Source: Liolophura sinensis
Lineage: Eukaryota; Mollusca; Polyplacophora; Chitonida; Chitonidae
Direction: 5' to 3'
NCBI RefSeq assembly: GCF_032854445.1
Contig: NC_088303.1
Coordinates: 30,235,265-30,299,264 of the forward strand
Length of the DNA stretch: 64,000 nt
Position numbers and translations under genes: made by a program. Of the stretch, positions 1 to 11,668 are shown piece after piece (within the stretch, counting starts at the first letter, position 1; the number at the start of each line of letters is the position of its first letter). The notes below the pieces were generated by a model. That model made no database searches. It saw only the letters and a program-made list of their open reading frames with translations, and was not told the DNA's origin.

Positions 1-1720
1 AGTCCAAACGGACGGATATATTCCACAATGCAGAAAACCATATAGGCATAAATGCACAAATAAGAGGGAAAATCCACAGTGTAACTGAGTGTATGACGAA
101 ATATACACAAAATTCCACAGACAGGGTCCGTGTACTAATAAGCATTGTGTACACAAGAGCACAAATTAAATATACAAGTTCAGACTGAACAAGTGCTCGG
201 TGGAGATAGGATATAACAAAGCCAGAGGCTATAAAGACACCAAAATTCAGCACAAAAAGGCCTACTAAAGTAATACACAGCGAAAGCATCCAAAACTCTC
301 AATAATTCTCCTTTCTCCTCCTTTGACCTGCTTTCATAGGTCTTATATAGACTGGTGGAATTTTCTAGAATAAGACAATTCTTGAACGCTTGTTGTAAAC
401 AAACCGGTCCCGAACTGAGGATATTCTGGAAAATTCTAAGGCAGAGGCAGACAGCAGGCCCTGAACTCAGCATATGTAAACAGTGGCAAGCTAAATTTAG
501 AAGCTGACGGCAGTTGTACACTTTCACAGATTGTGAAAAAAATTTTTAGCCATGATATCTGATATGAATAGCACAGCACAGTTCTAGCTGATATATTACT
601 TGTCAAAGTTGCTTAGTAGTCAGCATTATACATATACATATGTAGATTGAACATTGAAAGATTAGGAAAATTCTGCTTTATGCAGATTGAAAAGGTATTC
701 TGAGGAGAGCTATATTTCGAAGAATAGTTAGCAGGCTAAAGGTGAAGCTTTGAGTGAGCATAATGTGTGCGGAGTTTTGTGTCAAACCTCTGCAAAAACC
801 AGTGAGTCAAGATTATTCCATCAAACGCTTTCTCCAGTTTTTTAAGTTCTACAGTGAGTACAATCGCCACTGCAGTGTACCTGGTGGGGTGTGAGAGGTA
901 CCTGATAAATTGTAAAGAAAGTGCAAAGAGGCTTCCCAGCTGTCTTCTTGAGGTGTAAATATGGCTTTTAACTACGGGTTCTCTTATGCTGCTCTAGCGG
1001 TGAGCCCGGAAAATAAGTAGCTTGTTGTGTCCGTTCACTGTCGGATAATATGCTTAAAATGGAAGAGTTGTTAAGACATAGAAATTCTCCAGATACAATA
1101 TAGACAAAGGTTACGGGTGACTGATCACACCAACTCCACCAAAGGCATGCAAGTATTACGATAACATGTTCTTTAATCCACAGGGCCAACATTGGTACTC
1201 ATATTGCAGAGATTTCTCACCAGCTGTTAATGCGCCATGCAAGAAAGCAATATGGTGGTCGCTTTTCCAGAGCTGCAGTGATGGACAGCGCTAAGCCATT
1301 TTCAAAGTAATAAAACGACTGTGCCCTATGACAAGCTTGTAAGACTGACCAGTTGAGCAGGCCAGCTCTTAAATATAACCCGCGGATAGGGCCACGTCAG
1401 GTGCACACTTTCTGATGACGCAGGGTCTTCACCAGTGTTTTAAGTCGACAAAACTTTTCTACCCTATTTTTGGAAAAGAGTTAACCACCATGCAGAAAAA
1501 TTTGGCGGTCGTATTTCTAGAGCTGCAGTGGACGTGAACCAAAAAACATGACAAGATTTGTGAAACAGATGTTACACAGCTTAAAGTTATGATTTGTAAG
1601 GTAGGTACATAGATTTACGAACACTACTGTTCAACTACAGGTGACAAATTCTCTGTTGTGAATAGTACTCTAGAAAACAAAATGAATCAATAAATGCTTC
1701 AGGTTTAACGTCGAACTCAA
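1..1720. other. Intergenic DNA, no gene recognised
   Basis: AT-rich DNA without a convincing coding region. A - strand open frame at 180-527 (115 codons) has no recognisable domain. Two diverged copies of a short stretch (near 1,230-1,280 and 1,488-1,530, both containing 'agagctgcagtg') suggest an old local duplication. Nothing else is supported. Confidence 0.5.
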
Positions 1721-1724
1721 CAAT

Positions 1725-2030
1725 TTTTCAGTCACATGGCGACGAGGTGTCATTAAGTGTGTGTACATATACTGTGTCTCCTGGTGACAGAGCGAGTCCA
1801 TACCACCAAAGTGCTGCCGCCACTGAAGTATCATCCCGAAGACACCAGACATGACACCCAGCTCAGTCACACTATACTGACACAGGGCCAACCAATCCTG
1901 TTTCTTTGCCCTATTCTCTCAGTGCTAAGCGCCAAGCGAGGAAACAATAAGTACCATTATTAAAGTCTTTGGTATGACCCTACCCGGGTTTAATCTCAGG
2001 TTTTCCGTGTCGGACACTTTAAACATTCCT
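1725..2030 (-). repeat. SINE family S2 copy, reverse orientation
   Basis: Read on the - strand this resembles the fuller S2 copies at 22,256 and 50,733. It has the 'cagcactgagaga' core, the 'gtcatgtctggtgtctt' block, 'ggcggcagcactttggtgg' and the 'agacacagtatatgtac' block. The tRNA-like head is badly eroded. Short open frames here on both strands are repeat sequence, not genes. Confidence 0.7.
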
Positions 2031-2039
2031 GAGAATGGT

Positions 2040-3195
2040 TCCTCTAGAAAACAAGTTACGAACTTAATATGGCGCAATGTATTGCAACAGCAACACATAA
2101 AGCAGTGAAACTGTGGTCCACAATTTACATGTACAAGAACATGTACTGTCAGCTTAAATTTTTCTTTTAGGTGTAAAGGATCTTTGACATTATCCCAGAG
2201 CTATTAATAAGAGAATTTTCACAGATTATATTTGCATCATGATATAACAGGCTAGTTAGCAAAATAATTTATATCATCAATTCAAAAGTGGAAACAATAA
2301 AACATGTAAATACGCATGAGTGATGCCTGTCTCAGCGTGCATCGTTGAAATTAAACCTCATCACAGTTGATTGCTATATGTAGTCAAGTCAGAAATATAT
2401 TTCTGCTGAGTTTTCCTTTTTGAATAATTTGGAGATGACTGGTGAATCTATAATACAAATGCTCTATATTTTTAACATGTACACATATTCAACTTTTGAC
2501 TCTTGACTCATACATTCATACGTTCTTTGCATTACAGGTGCAGCTATCAGGAAATCGTTGTGCGTTACACAGTGTTCAAGACAAAGATGTCGAAGACACC
2601 CTCAGAAGTTGTTTAAAATTTAGGGGACAGAGATGGAGGACGGCTTTCGAGAAGCCAACAATCGGCAACCTCGTAGATCAATCTGTTACCCTTTGTTAAT
2701 AAAATTAACCACGCTTGTTTTCATTCCCCTTTTCGAGAGGAAGCTGGTTACAAATGTGACATTGTTTTGTTCTGGTGTTGAACTATGTAATGAAGTTACA
2801 TGTGTGTTTTTTTTATTTCATTTATTTATTTTTTTTTGTTTTTTTTTGTTTGCTTTATATATGTACCTAATTTTTGTCTTACATCCATAAACGGATTAGA
2901 GTGTTGGTTATACATTGGTATTAAATGAAAACCCCACATTAGCTCCCAGCCATTGGTATGTGTTTAACTCAACGGTATTTCCATCTGGAATACCTATGTC
3001 CCGTGAAGGATGTATGAAGTCTCAGTGGCCAGTCTCAGGCAGTGTTCAGTAGAAAGTCGGCAGAGAAACAAAAGGACGACTGGCGATGGCTGGATTGCCC
3101 TTATGGGTTTATCTACCTCTGCTACACGATTTAATATCTATTAGAAAATAACGTTGGGCCGACATTAGACCATAAACGTTGGTTGGATGGTCTGT
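2040..3195. other. Intergenic DNA, T-rich patch
   Basis: No gene is recognised. A T-rich low-complexity stretch lies at about 2,805-2,862. Short open frames at 2,496-2,890 overlap it and look spurious. The region precedes the first fucosyltransferase unit. Confidence 0.5.
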
Positions 3196-3199
3196 GTGG

Positions 3200-3310
3200 G
3201 ATGACGTCCGTGCGAAAGTCTGCCATCTACCTGCGGAGGGCCGTAGGTTCCACCGTAGTACAAGTGAACTGTTCTTGAGTACGGCGTAAAACACCAATCA
3301 AATAAAAAAA
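3200..3310 (+). repeat. SINE family S1, 3' fragment
   Basis: The copy ends in 'gagtacggcgtaaaacacc' followed by an A-rich tail. This is the 3' end shared by the other S1 copies (for example 54,640-54,825). The 5' part is diverged or absent. Confidence 0.75.
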
Positions 3311-3445
3311 TATATCAAAGTGTAGCCCATAAGTGTAGCCCATAATCAGCACAGGCTAAGGACAAATATCTTTTGTGTAGGTTTACCTTTGGCAATTGTT
3401 GGGTTTCCTTTGTATCCCGCTAAACTGGGTTTACTTTGTTTTTCA

Positions 3446-3447
3446 GC
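3446..3447 (+). promoter_or_regulatory. 3' splice site or transcription start before A1 exon 1
   Basis: A pyrimidine run followed by CAG precedes the first recognised A1 exon. The same position is conserved in A2, A3 and A4. It could be a splice acceptor after an upstream noncoding exon. It could also be an initiator, because A2 and A4 have a TTATATA box about 30-35 bp upstream (near 25,543 and 55,123). RNA ends would decide. Confidence 0.35.
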
Positions 3448-3650
3448 ATCCCGTTATCTACTGTTATTGGTGTTTGGCACCGACTTGGGAACTCGTACCA
3501 GTGCCATGGAGGCGTCTGGCTCTGCTTGTGTACTAGAGTATATGCCTGACCATAACAATATGAGAACTGAGACGTCCTGTTATCATTTCCCAGTGGCTAT
3601 CATTCCCAAGAAACGGCCCATCTGTATAGCCTCTTGTCTGAAAATAATCC
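3447..3650 (+). CDS. A1 exon 1: tail and start of signal anchor of a fucosyltransferase
   Basis: First coding exon of A1. An in-frame ATG in good Kozak context (gccATGg) lies at 3,506, with further in-frame ATGs at 3,542 and 3,560. The 3,560 ATG aligns with the probable start in the other array genes. The exon ends at 3,650 with the donor GTGAGT and leaves one base of a codon. That phase joins exactly to the acceptor before 4,242. The encoded N-terminus is short and basic and runs into a hydrophobic stretch completed by exon 2, as expected for a type II Golgi membrane protein. In A2, A3 and A4 an in-frame TAG lies between the first two ATG positions; here it is GAG, so the longer N-terminus is possible only in A1. 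Confidence 0.7.
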
Positions 3651-4241
3651 GTGAGTAGTTAAATTACTCAGAGATGGCAATATTCATATTTCTCCACATG
3701 TAAAAGTGGTATTTTAACAAAGTACCTACTGCAGACAAATAGCTCCTGTACATACAGACAGAACGCGAAAATGGTTTCCTGTCCTGTAATGTTCCACTGA
3801 CCATATGCCGGCAGTACTGATGTCCATACGTGTTGTGGAAACCACAATGCCATGAAGGTTTTGACAGTCTTTCTTACATCATGTCATTCAAACCACTGTT
3901 ACATTGTAAGAATCAACAGCTTTGCAAAGCAACTCCACTGGACCATGACCATGGCATATGGGCATGTATGTATCTTAAAGTGAACACGAAACCTGAAACT
4001 ATAATTATATGTACACAGAAAAAAAGGGAGTAAATTCACAGGTATCACGGGAAATTGTTTTTTAAAATTTTATAAAAGTTTGAAATTTCTTATGGATAGA
4101 CAAACATGGGTACAGTAAATCGGATTTTGAGATTACTAAAGTTTTAAAATTTATCCCTTCTTATTTTGAACTTTTGTGAGATGATACCCATTGATCCAAT
4201 CATTTCTCCTATTGTCAGGAATTGAGATATTTCCTCATTAG

Positions 4242-5281
4242 TTTTAGGTGGTGTGATTTTGTGTTGTGGATACTGGATCTACTTAGGCTCAACTGCTCAC
4301 AATGGTCGAATGTGGTGGAGGACCGAATTAGACAAGAATCTGGAAAATAGCCCTCATAATTTTATGGCACCCAGCCATCTGCGCGTCTGGAACTTCACCC
4401 TGTCCTATTTGGAGAGAACCAATCAAACAAAAATCGCCAAAATTATTCAGTATGAGTCACGGCAATCCAAACTATGTGTGTATACGCATAACATGGGACG
4501 TCTAGGGAATCGGATATTCCAAGTGGCGGGTTTGCTTGGCATAGCTCGAGACAAAGGCATGAGGCCTTTCTTTGAACTAGACAATGAGCTTCTCACGCTT
4601 TTCCAACTTCCGGATGTTGAATTGCTGCCCCCTGGACAGTGTAATCGGTTTCCCTCCCGTTTCGAACACAGGATCAGAGCATGCGATCCTGAAACATACA
4701 ATTTCAGTAACAAAAGAAGCCTACAGTTGAAAGGATATTTCCAATCCTGGAAATACTTCCGTAACATCACATCGTTTATTCGACGCCAATATCAACTGCG
4801 ACCTACAATTAAGCATGAAGCGAGCATTGCATTAATGCGGACCCTTTTGTTACAAACGTTTTCACTGGATAGATTTTGGTCGAGTACTCTGGTAGCTGTC
4901 CATGTCCGACGAACAGATATGGTGGGCTCAGATGCCAACACAGCTCCCCCATCTTATCTGCAGCATGCCACTCAGTACTTCCGCAAACTGTTCAGAAATG
5001 TGCTGTTTGTAGCGGCATCTGATGACATAACGTGGACAATGAAGTACCTGCCGCACAACGACACAGTGTTTTTACAGGGTAACCGAGCAGAGCTAGACTT
5101 TGCCATCTTGTCAATGTGTGATCATACCATTATGACCATTGGTACTTTCGGTTGGTGGATCGCCTGGCTCGTCGATGGTATCACAACTTACTACAAGTAT
5201 CCACATGTTAAAGACTCATTTCTAGATAACAATACGGCACTAGACAATTATATTCCACCAGGTTGGATTGGTTTGGAGTGA
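4242..5281 (+). CDS. A1 exon 2: GT11 alpha-1,2-fucosyltransferase-like, intact
   Basis: Main exon of an apparently intact GT11 galactoside alpha-1,2-fucosyltransferase-like enzyme, predicted to move fucose from GDP-fucose to a glycan acceptor in the Golgi lumen. Proposed CDS is join(3506..3650,4242..5281), 394 residues, or 376 from the 3,560 start. In order it has a hydrophobic anchor (about residues 42-62), a variable stem, NMGRLGNRIFQ near residue 132, the GDP-fucose motif HVRRTDM near 269, SDDITW, and DFAILSMCDHTIMTIGTFGWW near 333-353. It ends in YIPPGWIGL, which matches the FUT1/2 C-terminus. Sequons (NFT, NQT, NFS, NIT, NDT) fit a luminal domain. The exon has no ATG at its 5' end, so splicing to exon 1 is needed. 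Acceptor choice is CATTAG or TTTTAG, six bases apart and both in phase. Family assignment is secure; acceptor specificity is unknown. Confidence 0.92.
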
Positions 5282-5486
5282 AATTTGCATTATTTAATTT
5301 TTTGTAGTTCTTTATGAGTCATATTAAATTTTAACGTCTATTATAGTTTAATGCCTGTTCTGTAACTCTTACAAAGAATAACCCGAATTGCTGTAATCCC
5401 TCCCGCCACATTCGCCAATCATTTTTACCTTTTGCAGAATGAAATGTTTGTTAGACCAAGCTGTCTGGATTCCTCGACCTTGTGAA

Positions 5487-5535
5487 AATAAATTGATGAA
5501 CACTTGTAGAGTGTGAAAAACTCAAACCAAATAAA
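5487..5535 (+). terminator. Candidate polyadenylation signals of A1
   Basis: Two AATAAA hexamers, at 5,487 and 5,530, lie 206 and 249 bp after the A1 stop codon. They are suitable for 3'-end formation. No RNA evidence is available here. Confidence 0.45.
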
Positions 5536-5539
5536 GAAA

Positions 5540-8420
5540 TAATTATAAATCATTGTGCAGTACGCTTATGTGTATGATGTCGGCAGTTAACCATGCAACT
5601 TTCAGTGTTCAGTGTAATGCACCAGTTAAGTCTCCCGTTTGAGGTCTTTTTATCAAAGAGTAATATACTGTGACGAAAAAGGAGCAAATGATTGGTAGAC
5701 TTACCTTTAATATGTATGTATATCAATACAATTCATAGTTTATAAACAGAATAAAACAGAATGCTAACTGAATGAGGTCAGTTTGATCAGTATATTCTTA
5801 GCGTGCAGTATTTTCTTCCCAGTGATGAATAAATTTAAGGGGCAAATTAAAAGACAACAGCAAATTATAATTAAATTAAAGACGTCGATATATATTGGTT
5901 TAAAAAGTATTCTATGAAAAGTAAAAATGGTATAAAAATGAAGAAAAACATCTTGTCTAGTCAAAAGAATTTACCCTGCAAACTATTTAATCCATAGCTT
6001 ACATTCCAAGTAGGCCTATTTGTAACTCATTATCGTCCTCAATGGACGATCCCCGCCGCTGCAATTCAGCTACATGCTATGTAAAGAAAAATGAAGAAAA
6101 AAAAAAAACACCACTTCTATCTCTGCTGTTACGTCGTGGTGTTTGTGACCTTGTCTCTGTGCCTTGTGTTCATAGCTATCCAGAAACGCTAACGTGTTAC
6201 AAGAAAAAAACAGAAGTGTTCACAGCTTGGACCGACTTTTTTTAGGCAGATTTTCTCCCTCATACTAACACCTAAAATTATCTTGATTTTGCTTAGCTCC
6301 TCAAGGAACTGCGAAGGGATTACAAGAAACCGACATTGTATGGGCACAGTCTACATTCAGTTACTTTTGTATTCAATTACCTGATTTGAAGCTATTTACA
6401 TTAACTAATTAAATGTTTGGGAACTAGCAGTTGGTCGTGATTTCAAACGGGCTCTATCCGCTTTCTTCCCCCCATAATGCATACCACCATCATGTAAGTG
6501 AGAAATATGTCACTTTCTTTTGAATAGTTATGACGTCACCAAGGCAATGAGTTCAAGCTTATGGAATTTTAACGTTATGAATTAGACAAAGTATTCTAAC
6601 TGCATTTCTTGTATTTAGTGATATGGACGTTCAACATGTCAGTGTGTTTTTAGAACTTGGTGTTAAATGTGTCACAAACGAAAGGGAATCTTGGTACCGA
6701 GTATGACTGGTTTTACAGATAGCTGAATATAATAAATAACGCATTAAACGAAACCGACTAAAGACCCTATTCTATACTCTGTGAAAATAGCAGGTAATTG
6801 TTATGTAAATATAAATTGAAAATATTAATTATATATTTAAAATATGTATAGATGATTAAATGTATTACAATATCTGCTGAGAGGCGGGTTGTCTACTATA
6901 TACTTTTGTTTATTTTCTTAAGATTTGCATACAATAGTATTATCGTTAATAGGAATCAGACTTTCTGAATATAGCACAGATCCAAGTGCTGAAAATTGGC
7001 TGAGACCTCTGTGTCCTCAGAGTCCGGCACCAACTCGCTATTCATATTAACCATCTAGACCACTCGACAAACAGGCCTTCCACAAAAATAGAAGGTAGTT
7101 GACCTTTAGACTTTACAGCGAACATGCATTACCCCTCTGATGATCACAAATGACACCAATTCCTTGTGTGAATATATCAAACAGGTTTAGGTGTCATTAT
7201 TAGAAAGTGGATTAAGTAACAGTATTATTGTTAATTCGAAATTATTAGTTAATAATGAGATAATATTGTTACTTAATCCACTTTTTAAAATGACATCTGA
7301 ACTGTCTGATTTGCAGGTTTAATTTCTAATTGGTTCGCCCAATATATTGAGCTAATGCAAATTTATTCAGATACAAATTTTTCCATTGACGAACCGTTAT
7401 AAGTGTCTGTGGTTTGACAATAGCTCATGTTTACATTTGGCTGAAGCAGTAGGCAACGAAAATGGCTGTTTGGAAAATCTTCTGTTTCCTTTGGATTCTT
7501 TTTGACATCATTATATGAAAACCTGAAATTTGAATTTTTGATGAAAGTTAATTAAAGGCTAACCTGATATTTTACGAAAAAACGCTCACTGTATAGAAGA
7601 CATGTATTGTGGGTTTGTTTGAACGTATTCACCTGGTTTGCGAACGAAACAAATGCGCACAAACCATGTCAGGCTAAATGTTTACCTTAGAACATAGGTT
7701 GGATAGGTTATGATCGTGTTTCTTGATACACCTGTCCATTGGCCTGTTAAAGGCAACCTTTGTCAACTTCAAGTATTTGTCATTTTGCTTGAATCAGTCA
7801 CCTCATTTCCAGATTTTTTTTTGGACAGCTCGTCCGACAGGACGTGTAAATATTGACAAATTGTTCCTGCAGATATCATCAATACAAACTAATCACAGCT
7901 ACCTGAAGATATAAGGAAAGAGGGGGGCTATTATAATGCTGATTTGTGTAAAAGTATGTCATGCTTATTCTTTGTACATTTATGGTTTATAAGTGTCCAT
8001 AAGTGTTACTCGATTTAGATGGGCTCTGCAAGCCGGTTAGGTCACCATTGTACCGTCCTGTCATCACGGGAAGGCACCATCCGATAGCACCATGTTACCA
8101 TTTCGTGTCATTGTACCATCGTGCGAGGGCAGGAAGCGATGGCACCAACTGTCCCCTGATATTGGAAAAAAAAAAACATGACTTACTTTTCGTAAGATTG
8201 CTCTGCCAATGATACCAATTGTAATTACAAGCGTTTTGTTGTATTATCATATTTTTATGTTGTATTTTGTGTTTTTTCATTCATGTGGTAAAGGAGTCTT
8301 CCAATAAAACATACAGAGAATCATCTATTTCATGCATTATTTGTTTGATGTTAATCTCGTTTTCAACCTTGTTTCGACGATATCTCGACCGTGGTAACAA
8401 CCCAGTACTTTTTATACAAT
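5540..8420 (+). repeat. A-type 3' flank, duplicated segment (unit 1)
   Basis: Noncoding DNA whose landmarks recur in the same order after A2 (27,581-28,930), A3 (39,096-41,450) and partly A4 (57,420-59,790). Examples are 'tgtaggcaac', 'gcacaaaccatgtcag' and 'acatacagagaat'. This is the main evidence that whole gene-plus-flank units were duplicated, not just exons. A CATCGT/CACCAT-type degenerate tandem repeat lies at about 8,040-8,135. The short open frames are not conserved between copies. Confidence 0.7.
7189..7298. repeat. Hairpin inverted repeat, MITE-like
   Basis: The left arm at 7,189-7,227 contains 'gtggattaagtaaca'. It is matched by its reverse complement 'tgttacttaatccac' in the right arm at 7,261-7,298. 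The arms are about 35 bp with few mismatches and are separated by about 33 bp of AT-rich loop. No coding content. Confidence 0.7.
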
Positions 8421-9112
8421 ATTATATATGTATACTTACTTAATCTTACCCAGACTTGATATTTCGCATACTAAAGTCATTTCTGTCTGCTATACACAGG
8501 TAATAGTTTACGCCGCCCTACTCGCACACGTTCTGAATTCTTACCGGAGCGGCTTTATTATGATAAAAAGGTGTTTGTGCATTATCATACAGGACACATT
8601 CCTGACTCGTATCCATGTTAGGTCTGTGCAGACACAACAGTGTGAGATGGTTTGGTGTCAATGCCTTGTGTTATTTGGTTTCGAAGTGAATGTACCTGTG
8701 CAAAGTATTGAGCTGTAGCTATTCGCCAACGTGCCGTTGTCATATAGCAGAGAGCAGTTGCTATGCAGGACTCCCGACGTTTATGCATTCAATCCTACCC
8801 TTCCGAGCTACTGACTGCGCGGCACTAACGTGAAATTGCCATCATTACGGATTTTATTTAGTTTTAGCACTGTGGTGAGTCTTGCGTGTCCCAGGCATGA
8901 ATCACCGCGTGTTACACTAGATGTGAATGTAAGATTATCTCCTCTAGTAACAATAATGTTAATTTGGTTTAATTAAGGTCAACGTATGTTTGCTTCGTGT
9001 CCCTGGGTATAGCAGGCCACCGTATGTGCACTGTTGTTGGGGACACTCTTCGCAACCCAGGGAACGTACGCCCACGGTTGAGGTGAACTATGCTATACCT
9101 GGCTATAACAAC

Positions 9113-9194
9113 ATGACAACGTATCGTCGTTACCTGAGGACTGTGATTCCAAGCACGGTGTTGTGTCTAACCCATATTTACCTGAAAATAACCC
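9113..9194 (+). CDS. B1 exon 1: tail and start of signal anchor
   Basis: First coding exon of B1. The ATG at 9,113 (aacaacATGac) is the first in-frame ATG and aligns with the A-type start. The exon ends at 9,194 with the donor GTAAGT, in the same phase (one base left over) as A-type exon 1. The encoded peptide begins MTTYRRYLRTVIP, is basic, and runs into a hydrophobic segment completed by exon 2. It is homologous to the A-type peptide (compare LRTVIP in A3). The exon probably has 5' untranslated sequence from near 9,013. Confidence 0.7.
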
Positions 9195-10044
9195 GTAAGT
9201 ATAGAACACCCTCAGAAGTGAATAGATAATGTCGAGAAATATTAGAAAATTTGCTGTGATTAGCATTCAGTTAGATGATAGCTTCTGTGGTTACACGACT
9301 AATTCTTTGTTAATTGCTGGCGAGCCCCTTGGGCAGAATATATTGACACTGTGGATTGTTATCTCCAGGTAAGTTCGGATTGTTTAATTCTGTGCAACCA
9401 CGTCGCACTTTGAGATACATTTACTACGCCATCAGCTGATAATGGTATCAGTCAGTGAAAAACATTGTGCTCAGTTTTTTTCAGTATGCCACACGCTCAG
9501 AAGTGAAGAGGCATAGAACTTATGTTCTCAGTATCACAAAAAATGGGAGAAGACAGTTTGCAGTTGTAGAGCAATTAATCGCACAAACTTTGACTGGCTT
9601 TCAGTTGTTTCTAGATGTTTTTTCATAAACACAAGACCAGCGCCCATTGGAAGAAGTTTTAATATAGGCGGTTATTAACTATATTTTTAAAAGAGAAGTG
9701 ACACATGTGGTTCAAGTAGGCAGTGCAAAAACAACATAATACTATAATCAGCACAAACTGCTGCTAATATTTCCCACAACATATATCCGTCGTCCATATC
9801 AAACACTTGTTCCGATCACCTTGTCGTTCGTGACGTGTATATTGTGTACGAGAAGATCACGTATAAACCTGCAAAATATTGCTCCAGACGGATTCTGCCA
9901 TGTCCATACGTCATAGGCCTATAACCTGCTGGGTATTGTTTAGTGTGTTGGATGTTTATTTGCAAACGGTTGCATATATATATGGCGGCTTGTCAACTCA
10001 GTCTCATTAGAAATACATAGTTTCGAAACACTGGACCAGATACA

Positions 10045-10245
10045 ATCTCTTTGTACCGCTTCAATGGTCTTATGGTTAGTTCTCCACCTTGAAGTCGGGA
10101 GGCCCGGGATCAAACCAGGTCAGCATAATGTGACTGAGCAGGATGTCATGTCTGGTGCCTTCGGCATGATACTGTAACAAGAAGACACAGTATATGTACG
10201 CATACCTATAGTGACTCCTCGTTAAGTACGACGTAAAAGCCCCCC
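10045..10245 (+). repeat. SINE family S2 copy in B1 intron
   Basis: A tRNA-like head ('tggtcttatggttag') is followed by the 'gtgactgagcaggatgtcat' core, with an internal deletion relative to the 22,256 copy. The tail is 'aagtacgacgtaaaagcc'. A related copy lies at the same relative place in the B3 intron (about 45,090), so insertion probably preceded the B1/B3 duplication. Confidence 0.75.
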
Positions 10246-10486
10246 AAAATATTTTGGTGTATGGCACAGCATTTTATGGTTGGCAATATTTTATTACTTC
10301 AGAGAACTTAGCCTTAGTTTAAGCCTAAACTTTTCTCAGCTTCAGTTTCAGGTGTCCCAGGTGTTTATGTTAATGAAAAATGATCTGGAATCAACGGAAC
10401 CAATTCGGTCTTAGCTGTTTTTGCTCTTTCGCTCTGTCAGCGAGTGGCAATATTGTGCAGTTAGCATGTGAGCCGGCCAATATATT

Positions 10487-10745
10487 TATTTATTTATTTG
10501 ATCGGTGTTTTACGCCGTACTGAAGAATATTTCACTTATACGACGACGGCCAGTATTATGTTGGGAGGAAACCGGGCAGAGCCCGGGGGAAACCCACGAC
10601 CATCCGCAGGTTGCTGGCAGACCTTCCCACGTACGGCCGGAGAGGAAGCCAGCATGAGCTGGACTTGAACTCACAGCGACCGCATTGGTGAGAGGCTTCT
10701 GGGTCATTACGCTGCGCTAGCGCGCTAACCGACTGAGCCACTGAG
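10487..10745 (-). repeat. SINE family S1, nearly full-length
   Basis: On the - strand it begins with a tRNA-like head: box A as TGGCTCAGTCGG and box B as GAGTTCAAGTCC. The conserved middle includes GGTTTCCTCCCA. It ends GTACGGCGTAAAACACC followed by (AAAT)n. This is the best reference copy of S1 in the window. It is a retrotransposed, non-autonomous element, not a functional tRNA gene. Confidence 0.88.
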
Positions 10746-10764
10746 CCCCCCCCCCCCCCCCCCC
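10746..10764. repeat. Poly-C tract (19 C)
   Basis: An uninterrupted run of C abuts the 5' end of the S1 SINE at 10,487-10,745, giving poly-G at the SINE's own start. It can form G-quadruplex DNA on the - strand and is prone to length errors in sequencing. Confidence 0.9.
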
Positions 10765-11668
10765 GGCCAATATAGAGGTCCCTGTTAAAACAGTCAACAA
10801 GCGATGTAGGACTTGAAACAAAGTCATGGTTAATATTAATGACCTTAGACTGCAGGACTTCGTGGAATAATTCAGGACACCATCAATCTATGCATTAAAA
10901 TAGACATTCGTTCTCCAGCCGTCAACCAATATGGACCTTCCATGTCAATAATGGCAAGGCAAACTGTCAAAACGATGTATAACACAAGCAATCAAAGCAT
11001 TTTTAAAGAAAGTTCGAAATTAGGAGGGAATCGCGCAAAGGGAAGCAGTCAACAAGCATTCGGCACGGTGTAAGGTTGTGCACAAAGAATGATTAAGGTC
11101 ACTTGATTCTGAGATCTCTTGTGGCACTGTGCACTGTGATGAGCTGTAATTTAAACCAGTATACTTCTTAAAAGCAGAAAAGTCCGTGGTTTATTGGTTG
11201 ACATGTCCGTCTTTCAATCGCTGTAAGGAGCAAGGTACGGGTTCAATTCCATTGTATGAGAGTAAATTTATAGATTCTCGACCATTACTGTTGTCCGTCC
11301 TAGGTGATGATAAGTGGGAACAGCTCACATTTGTCGACGAACACTTTTGTCGAAGTGTGCATGTCTATAAGTTACACTCATAAAACTGCCTATCGCCTTC
11401 ACTGAAATAAACATTGAGAAGTATGGTGCAATGCAACAATAAAAAGTAGCAATACACGAGAATGATAACAATGATTTAATCTTGGAAGCTGATTAGTACA
11501 CAAAAATGACCCCCTCTCCCCCAAAAAAGAGAAAATAGTCACCATATTCGAACAAGCCTATGATTCTAGGAGGGAGATTTGGAGAGAATGACACAAATGT
11601 CTTAAAGTACAATGACAAACGTCCTTCAACCATCAGAATAAGCATGAATTTGAATTTTTCTTTATCAG

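Noticed and set aside
180..527. 115-codon - strand open frame at the left edge
   Set aside because: No domain, no conserved copy and no splice context that I can support.
11560..11668. Unspliced ATG start for B1 at 11,560
   Set aside because: The stretch has no counterpart in the other array genes, and a CAG acceptor and matching exon 1 exist. Kept only as an alternative.
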